Source: Persicirhabdus sediminis | GTDB taxonomy: Bacteria; Verrucomicrobiota; Verrucomicrobiia; Verrucomicrobiales; Akkermansiaceae | Assembly: GCF_016595495.1 (NCBI RefSeq) | Contig: NZ_JAENIM010000032.1 | Coordinates: 1-64,000, forward strand | Length of the DNA: 64,000 nucleotides | Reading direction: 5' to 3' | Part shown: positions 1 through 8,252 of the stretch, one piece after another | Numbering within the stretch: position 1 is the first letter of the stretch | Layout: the number at the start of each line of letters is the position of its first letter | Program-made: the position numbers and the translations under genes | Notes under the pieces: model-generated | The model's database searches: none | Told to the model about the DNA's origin: nothing | Seen by the model: only the letters and a program-made list of their open reading frames with translations

Positions 1-297
1 GGCAGCCAGTACACAAGCTGCAAACTACGTAAGTTACTCGGAGATCATAAGTTCAAGCAGTCGATGTCAGCCAAAGGAAACTGCTACGACAATGCAACAT
101 GTGAGAGTTTTTTCGGCTCACTTAAAGCAGAACTACTTCCTAGCTGTGGCTATTTCGCAAGCAGAGAACTAGCTCGCAAAGCTATTTTTGAGTACATTGA
201 GGGCTTTTATAACACCTACAGACGCCACTCATCACTGGGCTATATATCGCCATTTGAGTACCTCAAAAAACAAAATCAGGTTGCTCTAGCAGCCTAA
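1..297 (+). CDS. IS3-family transposase, C-terminal part (cut by window edge)
   Basis: The reading frame is open from base 1 and ends at the TAA at 295-297, giving 98 visible residues. It begins GSQYTS, the stretch that directly follows the second catalytic Asp in IS3-family DDE integrases, and continues with SMSAKGNCYDNA and ESFFGSLKAE. The Glu of ESFF is the third catalytic acid. The tail has the usual RRHSSLGYISPFEY ending of the rve_3 integrase core. The ATG at 64 is internal, not a start. The 5' part, OrfA and the left inverted repeat lie outside the window. The element ends within about 50 bp of the truncated KAP NTPase, which it probably disrupted. Confidence 0.9.
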   Translation, partial: GSQYTSCKLRKLLGDHKFKQSMSAKGNCYDNATCESFFGSLKAELLPSCGYFASRELARKAIFEYIEGFYNTYRRHSSLGYISPFEYLKKQNQVALAA

Positions 298-348
298 TTC
301 AACTAAAAAAATTAAAGGACACTTGCTGTACGAAATTTGAGGGGAAGA

Positions 349-1023
349 TCAGTGCTTGATCGTTTCCAAATAGTGGACGGCATAATCAGGTCGACATCTA
401 TCGAGTTCATCGACGAGAACAAGAGCTTTAGTTGTTTTACCATGAAAGATCTTACGGAGTAGACCTTTGAAGTCGTTAAGTGCTTTATTTCTATTCAGGT
501 AGTCTTGACTGAAAGTAGATAGAACTATTTCTTCATCAACGCCTTCAGCAAAACCTTTGGCTGTGGCGATGTCTGCGCCTAACTTCTGTTTTATGAATTC
601 ATTCGCTAGCCCCATAGCAAAGAATCCAATGGTTTTAGCTGCCTTTTTAAACTTCTCAATATCACCTTCATCTGCGTCCTTTATTTGATCCGTTAAATCC
701 AAAATTCCATGTATAATGGATGAGAGTGAATCGTTACAAAAATCACTTTCCCAAGCATTGAGATACAAAGGGACAGGCATGAATTCTTGTTTGGGTCCAT
801 CTTTTCTAATCTTCTCTAAGCGTTTTTTCCACATCTCGAGAAAATGGGTTTTGCCTGAACCAAATTCCCCATCTAAAGCGACTACTAGACTGCCATCGAC
901 AAAGTCCTTATCTATATGGAGATAGTCCTCTAGTGAGGTGGCAAATTCTTCTCTGGAGAAAAGGTCCGTCGTTACGGAATCTTGGATTTCGACCTTAACG
1001 GAGGGAGGTGTTCCAGTATGCAT
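349..1023 (-). pseudogene. KAP-family P-loop NTPase, truncated
   Basis: The 224 residues match the N-terminal part of KAP NTPases. A Walker A GEFGSGKT lies at residues 52-59 and a Walker B plus KAP signature (LVLVDELDRCRPDYAV) at about 201-216. The frame then stops after IKH, about 8 residues past the conserved region. Family members normally run on for 200 or more residues with sensor and membrane or C-terminal regions, so this is a 3'-truncated gene. The stop lies about 50 bp from the end of the convergent IS3 transposase, which suggests IS-mediated loss of the 3' half. KAP NTPases are ATPases often found in mobile or defence loci (PifA-like phage exclusion is the classical member). The lost function cannot be stated. 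Confidence 0.8.
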
Positions 1024-1072
1024 ATATGGCTTCTATCTTTATTTCAGATAGATTGAAACCAGAATGTTCAGG

Positions 1073-1317
1073 AAAAATGCCCGGCATTTTTTCACATCAA
1101 ATCACCCAATCCCTTATAAATAAGGACATCCTAGCGCAAATTAAGAATTCATTTCCGGGTTTTTCTGGGGGGGGATTTCCAGCCAGCTGGATGGGTCAAC
1201 TGGTCTGGAGTCACCTCATGCTAGCTGAGTTTATTGATCCTCGTAGCATTGATCATCAAAACACTGATCCATGCATAGCGCTGGGGAATTTTCAGCGCGG
1301 CTGACCACCTTAGCCGG
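1073..1317. repeat. 245-bp tandem duplication, copy 1 (includes a detached cysE 3' end)
   Basis: This segment is repeated immediately downstream at 1318-1563. It starts with a near-perfect palindrome, AAAAATGCCCGGCATTTTT. A spacer follows, and it ends with a minus-strand copy of the last codons of cysE (1231-1317). Translating that tail gives the same 28 residues and stop as the intact gene except for one Asn in place of Asp, with two further synonymous differences. The non-coding half differs much more between the copies. No start or upstream cysE sequence accompanies copy 1, so it is a dead gene fragment. Confidence 0.9.
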
Positions 1318-1563
1318 AAAAAAATGCCCGGCATTTTTTCACAGTAAATCCATCGACCCCCTATAAACACAGACATCCCGACTCAAATTAAGAATTCATT
1401 TCCGGGTTTTTCTGGGGGGAATTTCCAGCCAGCTGGATGGGTCAACTGGTCTGGAGTCACCTCATGCTGGGTGAGTTTATTGATCCTCGTAGCATTGATC
1501 ATCAAAACACTGATCCATGCATAGCGCTGGGGAATCTTCAGCGCGGCTGACTACCTTCGCCGG
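1318..1563. repeat. 245-bp tandem duplication, copy 2 (overlaps the end of intact cysE)
   Basis: This is the second unit of the tandem pair. It starts with the same AT-flanked GCCCGGC palindrome at 1318-1340, and bases 1477-1563 are the authentic 3' end of cysE. The palindrome could act as the cysE terminator, since on the minus strand it is followed by a T-rich arm. That is an inference from position only. Confidence 0.88.
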
Positions 1564-2325
1564 CACACCAGCAACGGTGGTATGAGCAGGCACATCGTGG
1601 ATCACCACGCTGCCAGCGCCAATTTTGCCACATTCGCCAATTTCCACGCGACCGAGCAGCTTGGCTCCCGCGCCAATCATCACGCCTGAGCGCACGATGG
1701 GGTGACGGTCGCCAACTTCTTTGCCGGTACCACCGAGGGTGACTTCGTGCAAAATAGACACATTGTCCTCAACGATGGCAGTTTCCCCAATCACCACGCT
1801 ATTTCCGTGGTCCAGCATGATGCCGCAGCCGATGCGAGCGGCTGGATGGATGTCCACATTGAGCACCTCGCTGCACAGGCTCTGCAGGTAGAGCGCTAGG
1901 CTGCGCCGGTTGTGCGTCCAGAAATAATGTGCCACGCGGTAAATGGTCACCGCGATGAATCCTTTGTAATAAAGTAGCGGCTCAAATGGCGTATGGCAGG
2001 CGGCGTCGCGCTCGGTGATGGCTAGCAAATCACAGCCAGCTTGCAGGACGATTTGTGGTTGCTCGCCAAAAACCTCCAACAACATCGGCTCCATCTGCTC
2101 ACGTGGCATGTCTTCGCGCGCCACCTTGCGTGCCAGCCTAGCGGCTAGAGCACCAGCAAACGTTTGCTTGCTAAGCACTACATCATCAATAAGTCGCGCA
2201 AGCTGAGGCTCATCCCCAGCGACAAGTTTTGCCTGATCACGCAGTTGATTCCACAGGCGATCGAGATCGACTGGCGGCTTCAAACACAACTTAACACGTT
2301 TCTGGCTGGGTAATTCCTTTTCCAT
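1477..2325 (-). CDS. cysE: Serine O-acetyltransferase
   Basis: CysE transfers an acetyl group from acetyl-CoA to L-serine, the first step of cysteine synthesis. The protein has 282 residues. The alpha-helical SATase N-terminal domain spans about residues 20-125 and the left-handed beta-helix hexapeptide repeats about 145-260, with the active-site MLDHGNSVVIGETA segment and the HEVTLGGTG loop. The C-terminal tail is unusual. In place of the GDGI-type end that docks into CysK, it carries three Cys within CMDQCFDDQC and ends YEDQ. That tail is duplicated downstream at 1231-1317. The start ATG at 2323-2325 is 18 bp from the divergent Rrf2 regulator, a likely controller of cysteine genes. Confidence 0.95.
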   Translation of the reverse strand: MEKELPSQKRVKLCLKPPVDLDRLWNQLRDQAKLVAGDEPQLARLIDDVVLSKQTFAGALAARLARKVAREDMPREQMEPMLLEVFGEQPQIVLQAGCDLLAITERDAACHTPFEPLLYYKGFIAVTIYRVAHYFWTHNRRSLALYLQSLCSEVLNVDIHPAARIGCGIMLDHGNSVVIGETAIVEDNVSILHEVTLGGTGKEVGDRHPIVRSGVMIGAGAKLLGRVEIGECGKIGAGSVVIHDVPAHTTVAGVPAKVVSRAEDSPALCMDQCFDDQCYEDQ

Positions 2326-2343
2326 AGTATATTGACTTCTTGT

Positions 2344-2757
2344 ATGAGAATTTCACAAAAGCTTGAATACGCCTGTCGCGCCATGGCTCAGCTAGCCAAG
2401 CATCCTGCTGGAGAAACCCTTACACGACTTGACGCTCTAGCGCAACGGGAAGCCGTCTCAGCGAACTTTTTAGTTCAAATCCTCAACGATCTCAAACGCA
2501 CTGGGCTAGTGGAATCCAAGCGTGGTAAAACTGGTGGTTACACACTGGGCAAGTCAGCCAAAGAGATCACCCTCTTCGATATCACCACAGCGGTAGAGCC
2601 AAGCATGCTCAGCCATTCACTCACCAAAGATGGCGAGTCTGGCCCAGCTGTAGAGAAAGCCTGGCTAGGCCTGTCTACCCAGCTCACCGAAAGCCTCAAA
2701 AAAGTCAGCCTCAGCGACCTCGCCTCCAGCGATGAGTCCACTATGTTCTACATCTAA
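2344..2757 (+). CDS. Rrf2-family transcriptional regulator
   Basis: This is a 137-residue winged-helix regulator. MRISQKLEYACRAMAQLA is the standard Rrf2 opening, which is why the ATG at 2344 is preferred to the in-frame TTG at 2332. The HTH spans about residues 25-60 (ANFLVQILNDLKRTGLVES, then the wing KRGKTGGYTL). The three Cys that bind Fe-S in IscR and NsrR are absent, so it is more like CymR or another non-cluster Rrf2 protein. Its divergent, nearly abutting arrangement with cysE suggests control of cysteine or sulfur metabolism, which is an inference from position. Confidence 0.9.
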   Translation: MRISQKLEYACRAMAQLAKHPAGETLTRLDALAQREAVSANFLVQILNDLKRTGLVESKRGKTGGYTLGKSAKEITLFDITTAVEPSMLSHSLTKDGESGPAVEKAWLGLSTQLTESLKKVSLSDLASSDESTMFYI

Positions 2758-2778
2758 AAATTCACCTTCCCCCAGCAC

Positions 2779-3624
2779 ATGCCGGGTCACCCATCCAGCC
2801 AGCTAGCTAGAAATGCGCGCCGCGTTCGTGGCTGGCAGATGTGGGTTATCGTGGTCATTTTTTCCCTTGGGAGTCTCCAGCCAGCGTCGGCAACGCTGCT
2901 GACGGTGCCCAACCCACATGCTGAAGTCACCAACCAACGGCGCGCCAATGGCAATGCCTGTGGCCCCGCTTGCTTGATCAACTCACTCAGCTATGGCTCT
3001 GAAAAATGGCAAAACGTGCTAGTAGGCCAAGCTGGCACTAACAGCCGCACGCGCATTTACGGGCTGATCGCCAGATACGGCAAGCAACCGTCCCACCACT
3101 TGCAGGGAAATCACCCGCGGTGGAATCCTAATGCCGGAATCAATATCCTCGACCTCACGGATATTGCTAACGAAATGAACGCTGGCCGCTGGCTGCCAAA
3201 GATCAAAAACCAGATCCTCAACCGTCAGGCGCGTGAAACTAACAGCCAGCTACTCAAACGCAGCCACAAGCTCATGGTGGCATCGATGAAAAAAGGCTAC
3301 CCGCCTACCATCAGCCTGAGCCGCTACGCCTATCAGCACAGCCAGATTGTCAACAAAGTTACCTGGTCGCCAGTGCGCTCGCACTTTGTCATGATCTACG
3401 AAATCCCCACTAGCCTGCCGCGCAATGCCACCAGTTTCAAAGTGCGCTACATTGATCCCTGGGGCGGACTGCTGCACACAGGCACCATTCACGCGCAGTC
3501 TAACGCGTTTACCCAATCGCCCTTCTTGATTGCCGATTTCCCCAATACCTCAGCGGGAAAAAACCTGCTCAAGGCAGATACTAAAACCGTGCTCACCCTA
3601 GCAGGTATCATCGGCGCATTCTAA
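2779..3624 (+). CDS. Secreted protein with papain/C39-like cysteine peptidase features
   Basis: The protein has 281 residues. A hydrophobic segment at about residues 21-38 ends in an Ala-Ser-Ala signal-peptidase-like site, giving an exported protein. The mature part shows NACGPACLINSL (candidate nucleophile Cys at the start of a helix), then HFVMIYEI (candidate His) and YIDPWGG (candidate Asp/Asn). That is the order and spacing of C39-like papain-fold domains. The fold assignment is by motif only; substrate and partner are unknown. The ATG at 2839 is an alternative start giving a shorter signal peptide. The gene lies 21 bp after the Rrf2 gene and may be cotranscribed with it. Confidence 0.7.
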   Translation: MPGHPSSQLARNARRVRGWQMWVIVVIFSLGSLQPASATLLTVPNPHAEVTNQRRANGNACGPACLINSLSYGSEKWQNVLVGQAGTNSRTRIYGLIARYGKQPSHHLQGNHPRWNPNAGINILDLTDIANEMNAGRWLPKIKNQILNRQARETNSQLLKRSHKLMVASMKKGYPPTISLSRYAYQHSQIVNKVTWSPVRSHFVMIYEIPTSLPRNATSFKVRYIDPWGGLLHTGTIHAQSNAFTQSPFLIADFPNTSAGKNLLKADTKTVLTLAGIIGAF

Positions 3625-3707
3625 AAATCTCCAGCGGGAAAGATGATTCCAGCTAGATCATTGCTTAGCGAAATTTTCACTTCTAGCTAGCTTCAGCTAG
3701 AAACTCA

Positions 3708-4298
3708 CTACAGACCTAACGCCTCCTTGAGAACCGCCATTTCAGCATCTGAATACGTCAGCGTGAGAGCAGCCTGCTGGCCACGCTCGCCCATTTTCGC
3801 CCAAGTTTTCTGCACAATCTTGATCATTTTCCCATGCTCAGTATCGGCGATTAGATTAGCAAATTGGAACTCCAGAAAAACCAAACACAGCGCATCTTCC
3901 AGCACTTGGCATTCCTCGTCGCCCTTGATGTTCTTTTTCTGGTTGAGAGACTTTACCCGCTCTATCACCTCGTCGGCGTAGCCAAGGTCTCGCAGAATTT
4001 CAGCTGACTTCTCAGCGTGAAATGACTTCAAACCCTCACGCCATTTTAGATAACCAGCGCGGTTCATTGGCTGGCTAGAACGCGGTACCTGCCAGCGGCA
4101 AATGTGCTGGCACCTCGCCGCCAGCTGCAAGCCTTCGCTTGCGTTAGGCATCAGCTTGTTTACCCAGCCAGAAACCCGCTCAGCATGCACCAGCTCGCGC
4201 GCGCGCATTTCACCATCAACTTCTATCAAATTAGGATCTTCACCGTTAGCCGCATCAAATGCCGCCATCGCCCGCTCTTTCAGTCCAGTCTGTGTCAT
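3708..4298 (-). CDS. DUF4202 family protein
   Basis: The protein is about 196 residues from the ATG at 4298 (MTQTGLKERAMAAFDAAN). That start fits the usual DUF4202 length, although the frame is open to an ATG at 4418. Family hallmarks are AAFDAANGEDP near the N-terminus, LVHAERVSGWVNKL, AARCQHICRW, NRAGYLKWREGLKSFHAEK and VLEDALCLVFLEFQF. The conserved His/Glu/Asp pattern (AARCQH, FHAEK, VLED) resembles an all-helical HD-like metal site, but no biochemical role is established. It stands alone with no clear operon partner. Confidence 0.85.
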   Translation of the reverse strand: MTQTGLKERAMAAFDAANGEDPNLIEVDGEMRARELVHAERVSGWVNKLMPNASEGLQLAARCQHICRWQVPRSSQPMNRAGYLKWREGLKSFHAEKSAEILRDLGYADEVIERVKSLNQKKNIKGDEECQVLEDALCLVFLEFQFANLIADTEHGKMIKIVQKTWAKMGERGQQAALTLTYSDAEMAVLKEALGL

Positions 4299-4654
4299 GG
4301 CCACAACATAATACCTGCCGACAAAGAAACAACCATCATAGCTGAAAAATTCACCGCGTCTAATGACCTCCACGAAGTGTGTTGCCTCCGCTGGCATTGG
4401 CCCAAAACCAGAGCCCATACCCTACCAAAAACTCCGGCCCGCCAAATACCAGCAGGAAGCAGATTCTCCACTAACTGGATCACCGCTGCCAAAAGTTCAT
4501 ACTCTCTCAGCTGACGGCTCCCCCTGCGTTAGCAGCTCCAAATCAAAAAGACTATGCCAGCACAATGTGAAGCCATGATGAAGATCGTGTGAAAAATCCA
4601 CATTCTTCTAGCTGGACGATTTCCTGCTGACTCAAGCTCCTAGCCTCCCACCAG
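4299..4654. other. Spacer without a supported gene
   Basis: Short frames are open here on both strands, but none has a recognisable domain and all overlap the alternative 5' end of the DUF4202 gene. The sequence is dotted with CAGCTGG and CTAGC words like other spacers in this window. I see no RNA gene or convincing terminator. Confidence 0.4.
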
Positions 4655-5527
4655 CTACGCCAATGGCCGACCACTTGTTGCGCCAGATTTCTCGTCGTGG
4701 AAATCTATCACCCTCTCGGTCAAATCATCAGTCTGTTCATTTCCCCAACAATCAACCAACTCACAGCTAGCGTACGCTCGGCTAGTCTTTTTATATTCAA
4801 CGATCCAGCTCTCGCGCAACCCTTGCTCATCGTCATTCTTTGTTGGATAGTTGAATGGTAACCTATCCACGCCACACCGCCATGGCTTTGGCGTCAGCCG
4901 CGCACGATAGCAGGCTTGTTTCTCACATAACTTCATGTACAGCGGATCCGCGCCAAGGTGGTGCATCAGGCCAGCAACTTCGTCGCCAGCTGGATCTAAC
5001 TCTAGATTCAAAAACAAATACCTCAGCCCTCCCGCAGTGCGGTAAATCCTCACACCAGCCGAAGGACGGTTTCCTAACACGGTCTTCAATTTAGCAATGG
5101 CATCGCGCTCAAACAGCTCTCTAGCTGGCTCCTGTGGTTTCCTAGCAAAAATCCCGATCAATGTATCCAACAAACTGCTAGCTATGTGTAGCTGCCTATA
5201 ATCCACATCTACAAAAACCACTCGATCCGTATTGAGCACCTCTACACCCTGTTTGTTGCGAGTGATGATGACTCCCTTAGTTTCGCCGAGCTCACGCCAA
5301 TCTTGCAAACATTGCTCGCGCAGCGGGTTCACACCGTAGTCGTAGCGGTCAAGCTCACCATGATCAGCCAGTCGCTTTTTCACCTCTAGCGCTCGCTTCG
5401 TGCCCATCCGCGTAGCCTCCTCCACACTGACGTCCGACCAGCCCCAACAGCGCATCTTTTCACCAAGATCTCCGAGCGGAGACGGCCCCACAGACTCACC
5501 CTGCGCCCAGTATTTTGGAATTTTCAT
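4655..5527 (-). CDS. Conserved hypothetical protein
   Basis: This 290-residue protein is soluble, with no signal peptide or membrane segment. Visible features are the opening MKIPKYWAQGE, a strand-like hydrophobic block VVFVDVDY at about 103-110, a basic motif VRIYRTAGGLRYLF at about 158-171, and a Cys/Arg-rich block (LCEKQACYRARLTPKPWRC). The Asp-rich strand followed by RIYRTAGG is loosely reminiscent of primase-polymerase or nucleotidyltransferase folds, but the similarity is too weak to name. It is encoded alone on the minus strand, between the DUF4202 and PP-loop ATPase genes. Confidence 0.65.
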   Translation of the reverse strand: MKIPKYWAQGESVGPSPLGDLGEKMRCWGWSDVSVEEATRMGTKRALEVKKRLADHGELDRYDYGVNPLREQCLQDWRELGETKGVIITRNKQGVEVLNTDRVVFVDVDYRQLHIASSLLDTLIGIFARKPQEPARELFERDAIAKLKTVLGNRPSAGVRIYRTAGGLRYLFLNLELDPAGDEVAGLMHHLGADPLYMKLCEKQACYRARLTPKPWRCGVDRLPFNYPTKNDDEQGLRESWIVEYKKTSRAYASCELVDCWGNEQTDDLTERVIDFHDEKSGATSGRPLA

Positions 5528-5696
5528 ATTGTCAGTTAGTAATTTCTATCACTTTGGCTGCAACAGTTTCTAGCGAATCATTAGAAACTTGCTGTCCATG
5601 CTAGACATCACAGCAAACTCTCCCCCGCTTGACGATTACAATTATCCACTTGTATTGCCATCTAGCTGGCTAGTTTCCAGCTGGCTGGCAGATTAT

Positions 5697-6371
5697 TTAG
5701 ACCAACTCAATGTCGGCAAACATAAATCCATCGCGCAAAACCGACTCGCCAATCGCCACTGGAATGGGTCGATCAAACATCGGCCCGTCCACCACACAGC
5801 TGTGGAATTCTCCATTCTCACCACAAGGGTCAACGCCAACTGGCAGTTTTCCTATCAGCTCATGATTCCAGTACTGGCCAGCGAGCTCAGCGGGCACTTG
5901 TTCTGGGTTCACCACGCTGAGAATCGTCTTCACACCAGCGGCTAACATCTCATCAGCCAGCTCGCTAGTATTTTTTCCCCAGATAGGAAATACTGGTTCA
6001 ATACCTGATCCCTCCATGTTTTTGATGCGATAATCTCTAACGTCTTCCAAATACAAATCGCCAAAGGCCATACACTCCACTCGCTCAGCTTGCGCTCGGC
6101 TAACAAACTCGCCCATGATTCGTTCGTAGTCTTCGTTAGTACACGGAAATGGCAGCGGCAACTCGATCAACGGAAGCCCAACAGCCGCGGCTTGTTTGCG
6201 CAAAACTTCATTCCTAACACCATGCATTGCCACCCGCTCAAATTCTTGGTTGGTTGTGGTAAACAATGCCGTCACTTCGTAGTCATCCCCCAGCCTCAGC
6301 TGGTGCAATGCCCACGCACTATCTTTACCACTACTCCACGACATCCATGTCTTGCGTTTCTCCATGCGCAC
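5697..6371 (-). CDS. PP-loop ATPase, DUF71 / Dph6-like
   Basis: This 224-residue protein has the N-terminal PP-loop SSGKDSAWAL at about residues 13-22. It continues with the DUF71 pattern (VTALFTTTNQEFERVAMHGV, LPLIELPLPFPC, FGDLYLEDVRDYR, EPVFPIWGKNT, CGENGEFHSCVVDGPMF). Archaeal and eukaryotic relatives are diphthine-ammonia ligases. Bacteria lack diphthamide, so the substrate here is unknown but is expected to be adenylated and then amidated or thiolated. A start at residue 3 (6365) is equally possible. Confidence 0.85.
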   Translation of the reverse strand: MRMEKRKTWMSWSSGKDSAWALHQLRLGDDYEVTALFTTTNQEFERVAMHGVRNEVLRKQAAAVGLPLIELPLPFPCTNEDYERIMGEFVSRAQAERVECMAFGDLYLEDVRDYRIKNMEGSGIEPVFPIWGKNTSELADEMLAAGVKTILSVVNPEQVPAELAGQYWNHELIGKLPVGVDPCGENGEFHSCVVDGPMFDRPIPVAIGESVLRDGFMFADIELV

Positions 6372-6478
6372 AAACTGTCAGACCCATCACCACTCGGCAA
6401 GTAAGAGCTGCCCGCCGCGCCAGCAACGCACACCTTAAGCTTGCTCATCGCCGCTATTGCGCTTAGGTAGGCGCAGTC

Positions 6479-7405
6479 ATGAGCAAAGTTGCATTATTAT
6501 TTTCCGGACAAGGAGCCCAGAAAGTGGGCATGGGCAAGGACCTCGTAGAAGCGTATCCAGCGGCCAAAGCATTGTTTGAGCAAGCTGACGCGGCGCTTGG
6601 TTACTCGCTTTCAGAGATTATGTTTGAAGGCCCAGCTGAAGAGCTGACCAAAACATCACGCTGCCAGCCAGCCCTTTACCTACATGGACTCGCTGCGCTT
6701 GCCATTCTCAAGGAGCGCGTGCCTAGCCTGAAGCCAGAAGCCTGTGCTGGTCTGTCACTCGGTGAGTTCACCGCTCACTCTGCAGCGGGAACATTTTCAT
6801 TCGAAACTGGCCTGTCTCTGGTAGCCCAGCGCGGTACCTTTATGGACGAAGCCTGTGCGGCAACTGAAGGATCTATGGCAGCCATGATCGGCGGTAAACC
6901 TGAAGACGTAGCGGCTCTCGCTGCTGACTGCGACATCGATGTGGCCAACTTCAATGCTCCTGGCCAGATTGTGGTTTCCGGCAGCATCGAGGGGGTAGAC
7001 AAAGCTGTAGCTGAAGCAAAAAGCCGCGGGATCCGCATGGCGAAAAAGCTGCCAGTTGCTGGTGCTTACCACTCACGCCTGATGCAGAGCGCGCAGGACC
7101 AGCTAGCTGCTGTGCTGGCTGATGCCGACATCGCCCAGCCTGAGCTGCCAGTGGTTTGCAACTTTGGTGCAAAAATCGTCGAGTCTCCAGCTGAGATCCG
7201 CGAAATGCTGGAAAAACAAGTCACTGGCTCAGTGCGCTGGACCGAATCTGTAGAGCTTCTCATCGAGCAAGGTTTTGATACCTTCATCGAATTGGGCCCA
7301 GGCAAAGTGCTGGCTGGCCTGATGGGCAGAATCAGCAAAAACGTGACGATGATTTCCATCGAAGACGCCGCCAGCCTAGACGCTGCTGTTGAGTCACTTA
7401 GCTAA
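6479..7405 (+). CDS. fabD: Malonyl-CoA:ACP transacylase
   Basis: FabD loads malonate from CoA onto acyl carrier protein for fatty-acid synthesis. The protein has 308 residues, the full family length. The opening LLFSGQGAQKVGMG, the nucleophile elbow GLSLGEF with Ser93, and GAYHSRLM with catalytic His198 are all present. A purine-rich TAGGTAGG precedes the ATG by about 8 bp. It is not beside other fab genes in this window; the next gene is a tRNA. Confidence 0.95.
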   Translation: MSKVALLFSGQGAQKVGMGKDLVEAYPAAKALFEQADAALGYSLSEIMFEGPAEELTKTSRCQPALYLHGLAALAILKERVPSLKPEACAGLSLGEFTAHSAAGTFSFETGLSLVAQRGTFMDEACAATEGSMAAMIGGKPEDVAALAADCDIDVANFNAPGQIVVSGSIEGVDKAVAEAKSRGIRMAKKLPVAGAYHSRLMQSAQDQLAAVLADADIAQPELPVVCNFGAKIVESPAEIREMLEKQVTGSVRWTESVELLIEQGFDTFIELGPGKVLAGLMGRISKNVTMISIEDAASLDAAVESLS

Positions 7406-7479
7406 AAAGTCACATTTTCGACAAAAAAAACATTGCGCGCAGCGGAAACTTACCCTAGTTTGCCGCCGCGCCAGCAAGT

Positions 7480-7556
7480 GGAGCGGTAGCTCAGTTGGTT
7501 AGAGCACCGGCCTGTCACGCCGGGGGTCGCGGGTTCAAGTCCCGTCCGCTCCGCCA
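7480..7556 (+). tRNA. tRNA-Asp (GTC), CCA encoded
   Basis: The 77-nt cloverleaf has acceptor stem GGAGCGG/CCGCTCC, a D-arm with AGTTGGTTAGA, anticodon stem CCGGC/GCCGG around loop CTGTCAC (anticodon GTC), and a T-arm with GGGTTCAAGTCCC. Discriminator G and an encoded CCA follow. A strong intrinsic terminator follows 16 bp later. Confidence 0.97.
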
Positions 7557-7571
7557 CTTGCTTAGCAATAT

Positions 7572-7607
7572 GCCTCGTTTGAGATCACTCTCAACGAGGC
7601 TTTTTTG
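7572..7607 (+). terminator. Rho-independent terminator after tRNA-Asp
   Basis: An inverted repeat GCCTCGTT...AACGAGGC with an inner GAG/CTC pairing is followed by six T. Confidence 0.9.
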
Positions 7608-7712
7608 TGTCTAAAATTTCACACCAACTGGCGTCAACGAGTCCCATTGGCAAACACCTTTTAAATTCGATAACGATCACAGCCGCCGATTCCCAGCTGG
7701 ATTGTGAATCCA

Positions 7713-8126
7713 TTAATTCAAACCAAACGCCTGACGGCTCCGGAGTAACTCACGGAAGGTAATAATACCCAAAATCGTGCCTACCGGGAATGTGAAACAC
7801 ATCAAAAAACTGAGCACAAAGGCGGTATAATATCCAAACCGCTTTTTCATCAAAATCCCAATGGAGGCAAAGAAATGCAATGCGGCAAACCAACCAGCTA
7901 GAATCGATGCCCTCCTAGCCATATCAGAATCATAGCCACGCGCAGTCACCCACTCACCAATGCCTAACAATAATAGAATGCTAAGCATCAGAGCCAACAA
8001 TAACCACAAGGTGATCATGAAATATACCCACATGCTAACCTTAGGCCTGGTAGATTGATAGTATGGGTAAATACCTGAATTCATTACGGCTGTACTCATA
8101 TCCGTTCTAAATTGACCTACAATCAT
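7713..8126 (-). CDS. Small integral membrane protein of unknown function
   Basis: Up to 137 residues with three to four predicted membrane spans: WVYFMITLWLLLALMLSILLLLG, ILAGWFAALHFFASIGILM, and YYTAFVLSFLMCFTFPVGTILGII. It ends with the FPVGTILGIITFRELLRSR pattern seen in many small bacterial membrane proteins of unknown role. The second ATG at 8099 (MSTAVMNS) is an equally plausible start. No operon partner is evident. Confidence 0.65.
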   Translation of the reverse strand: MIVGQFRTDMSTAVMNSGIYPYYQSTRPKVSMWVYFMITLWLLLALMLSILLLLGIGEWVTARGYDSDMARRASILAGWFAALHFFASIGILMKKRFGYYTAFVLSFLMCFTFPVGTILGIITFRELLRSRQAFGLN

Positions 8127-8252
8127 TAAAACGTGTGAGCTCTACGCGTTAACCGAAAAACAGCCTCTCTAGCTGAGCTAAGCCACACAAAATCAAAACT
8201 AACGAATCAAAGAAACAATAGATCATATTTCTGTGCTTAAGGGAACAAACAG

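Noticed and set aside
1008-1304. 98-codon plus-strand frame over the duplicated region
   Set aside because: It crosses the palindrome and the antisense cysE tail; no RBS or homology.
5589-5945. 118-codon plus-strand frame
   Set aside because: It overlaps the well-supported PP-loop ATPase on the opposite strand and has no recognisable domain.
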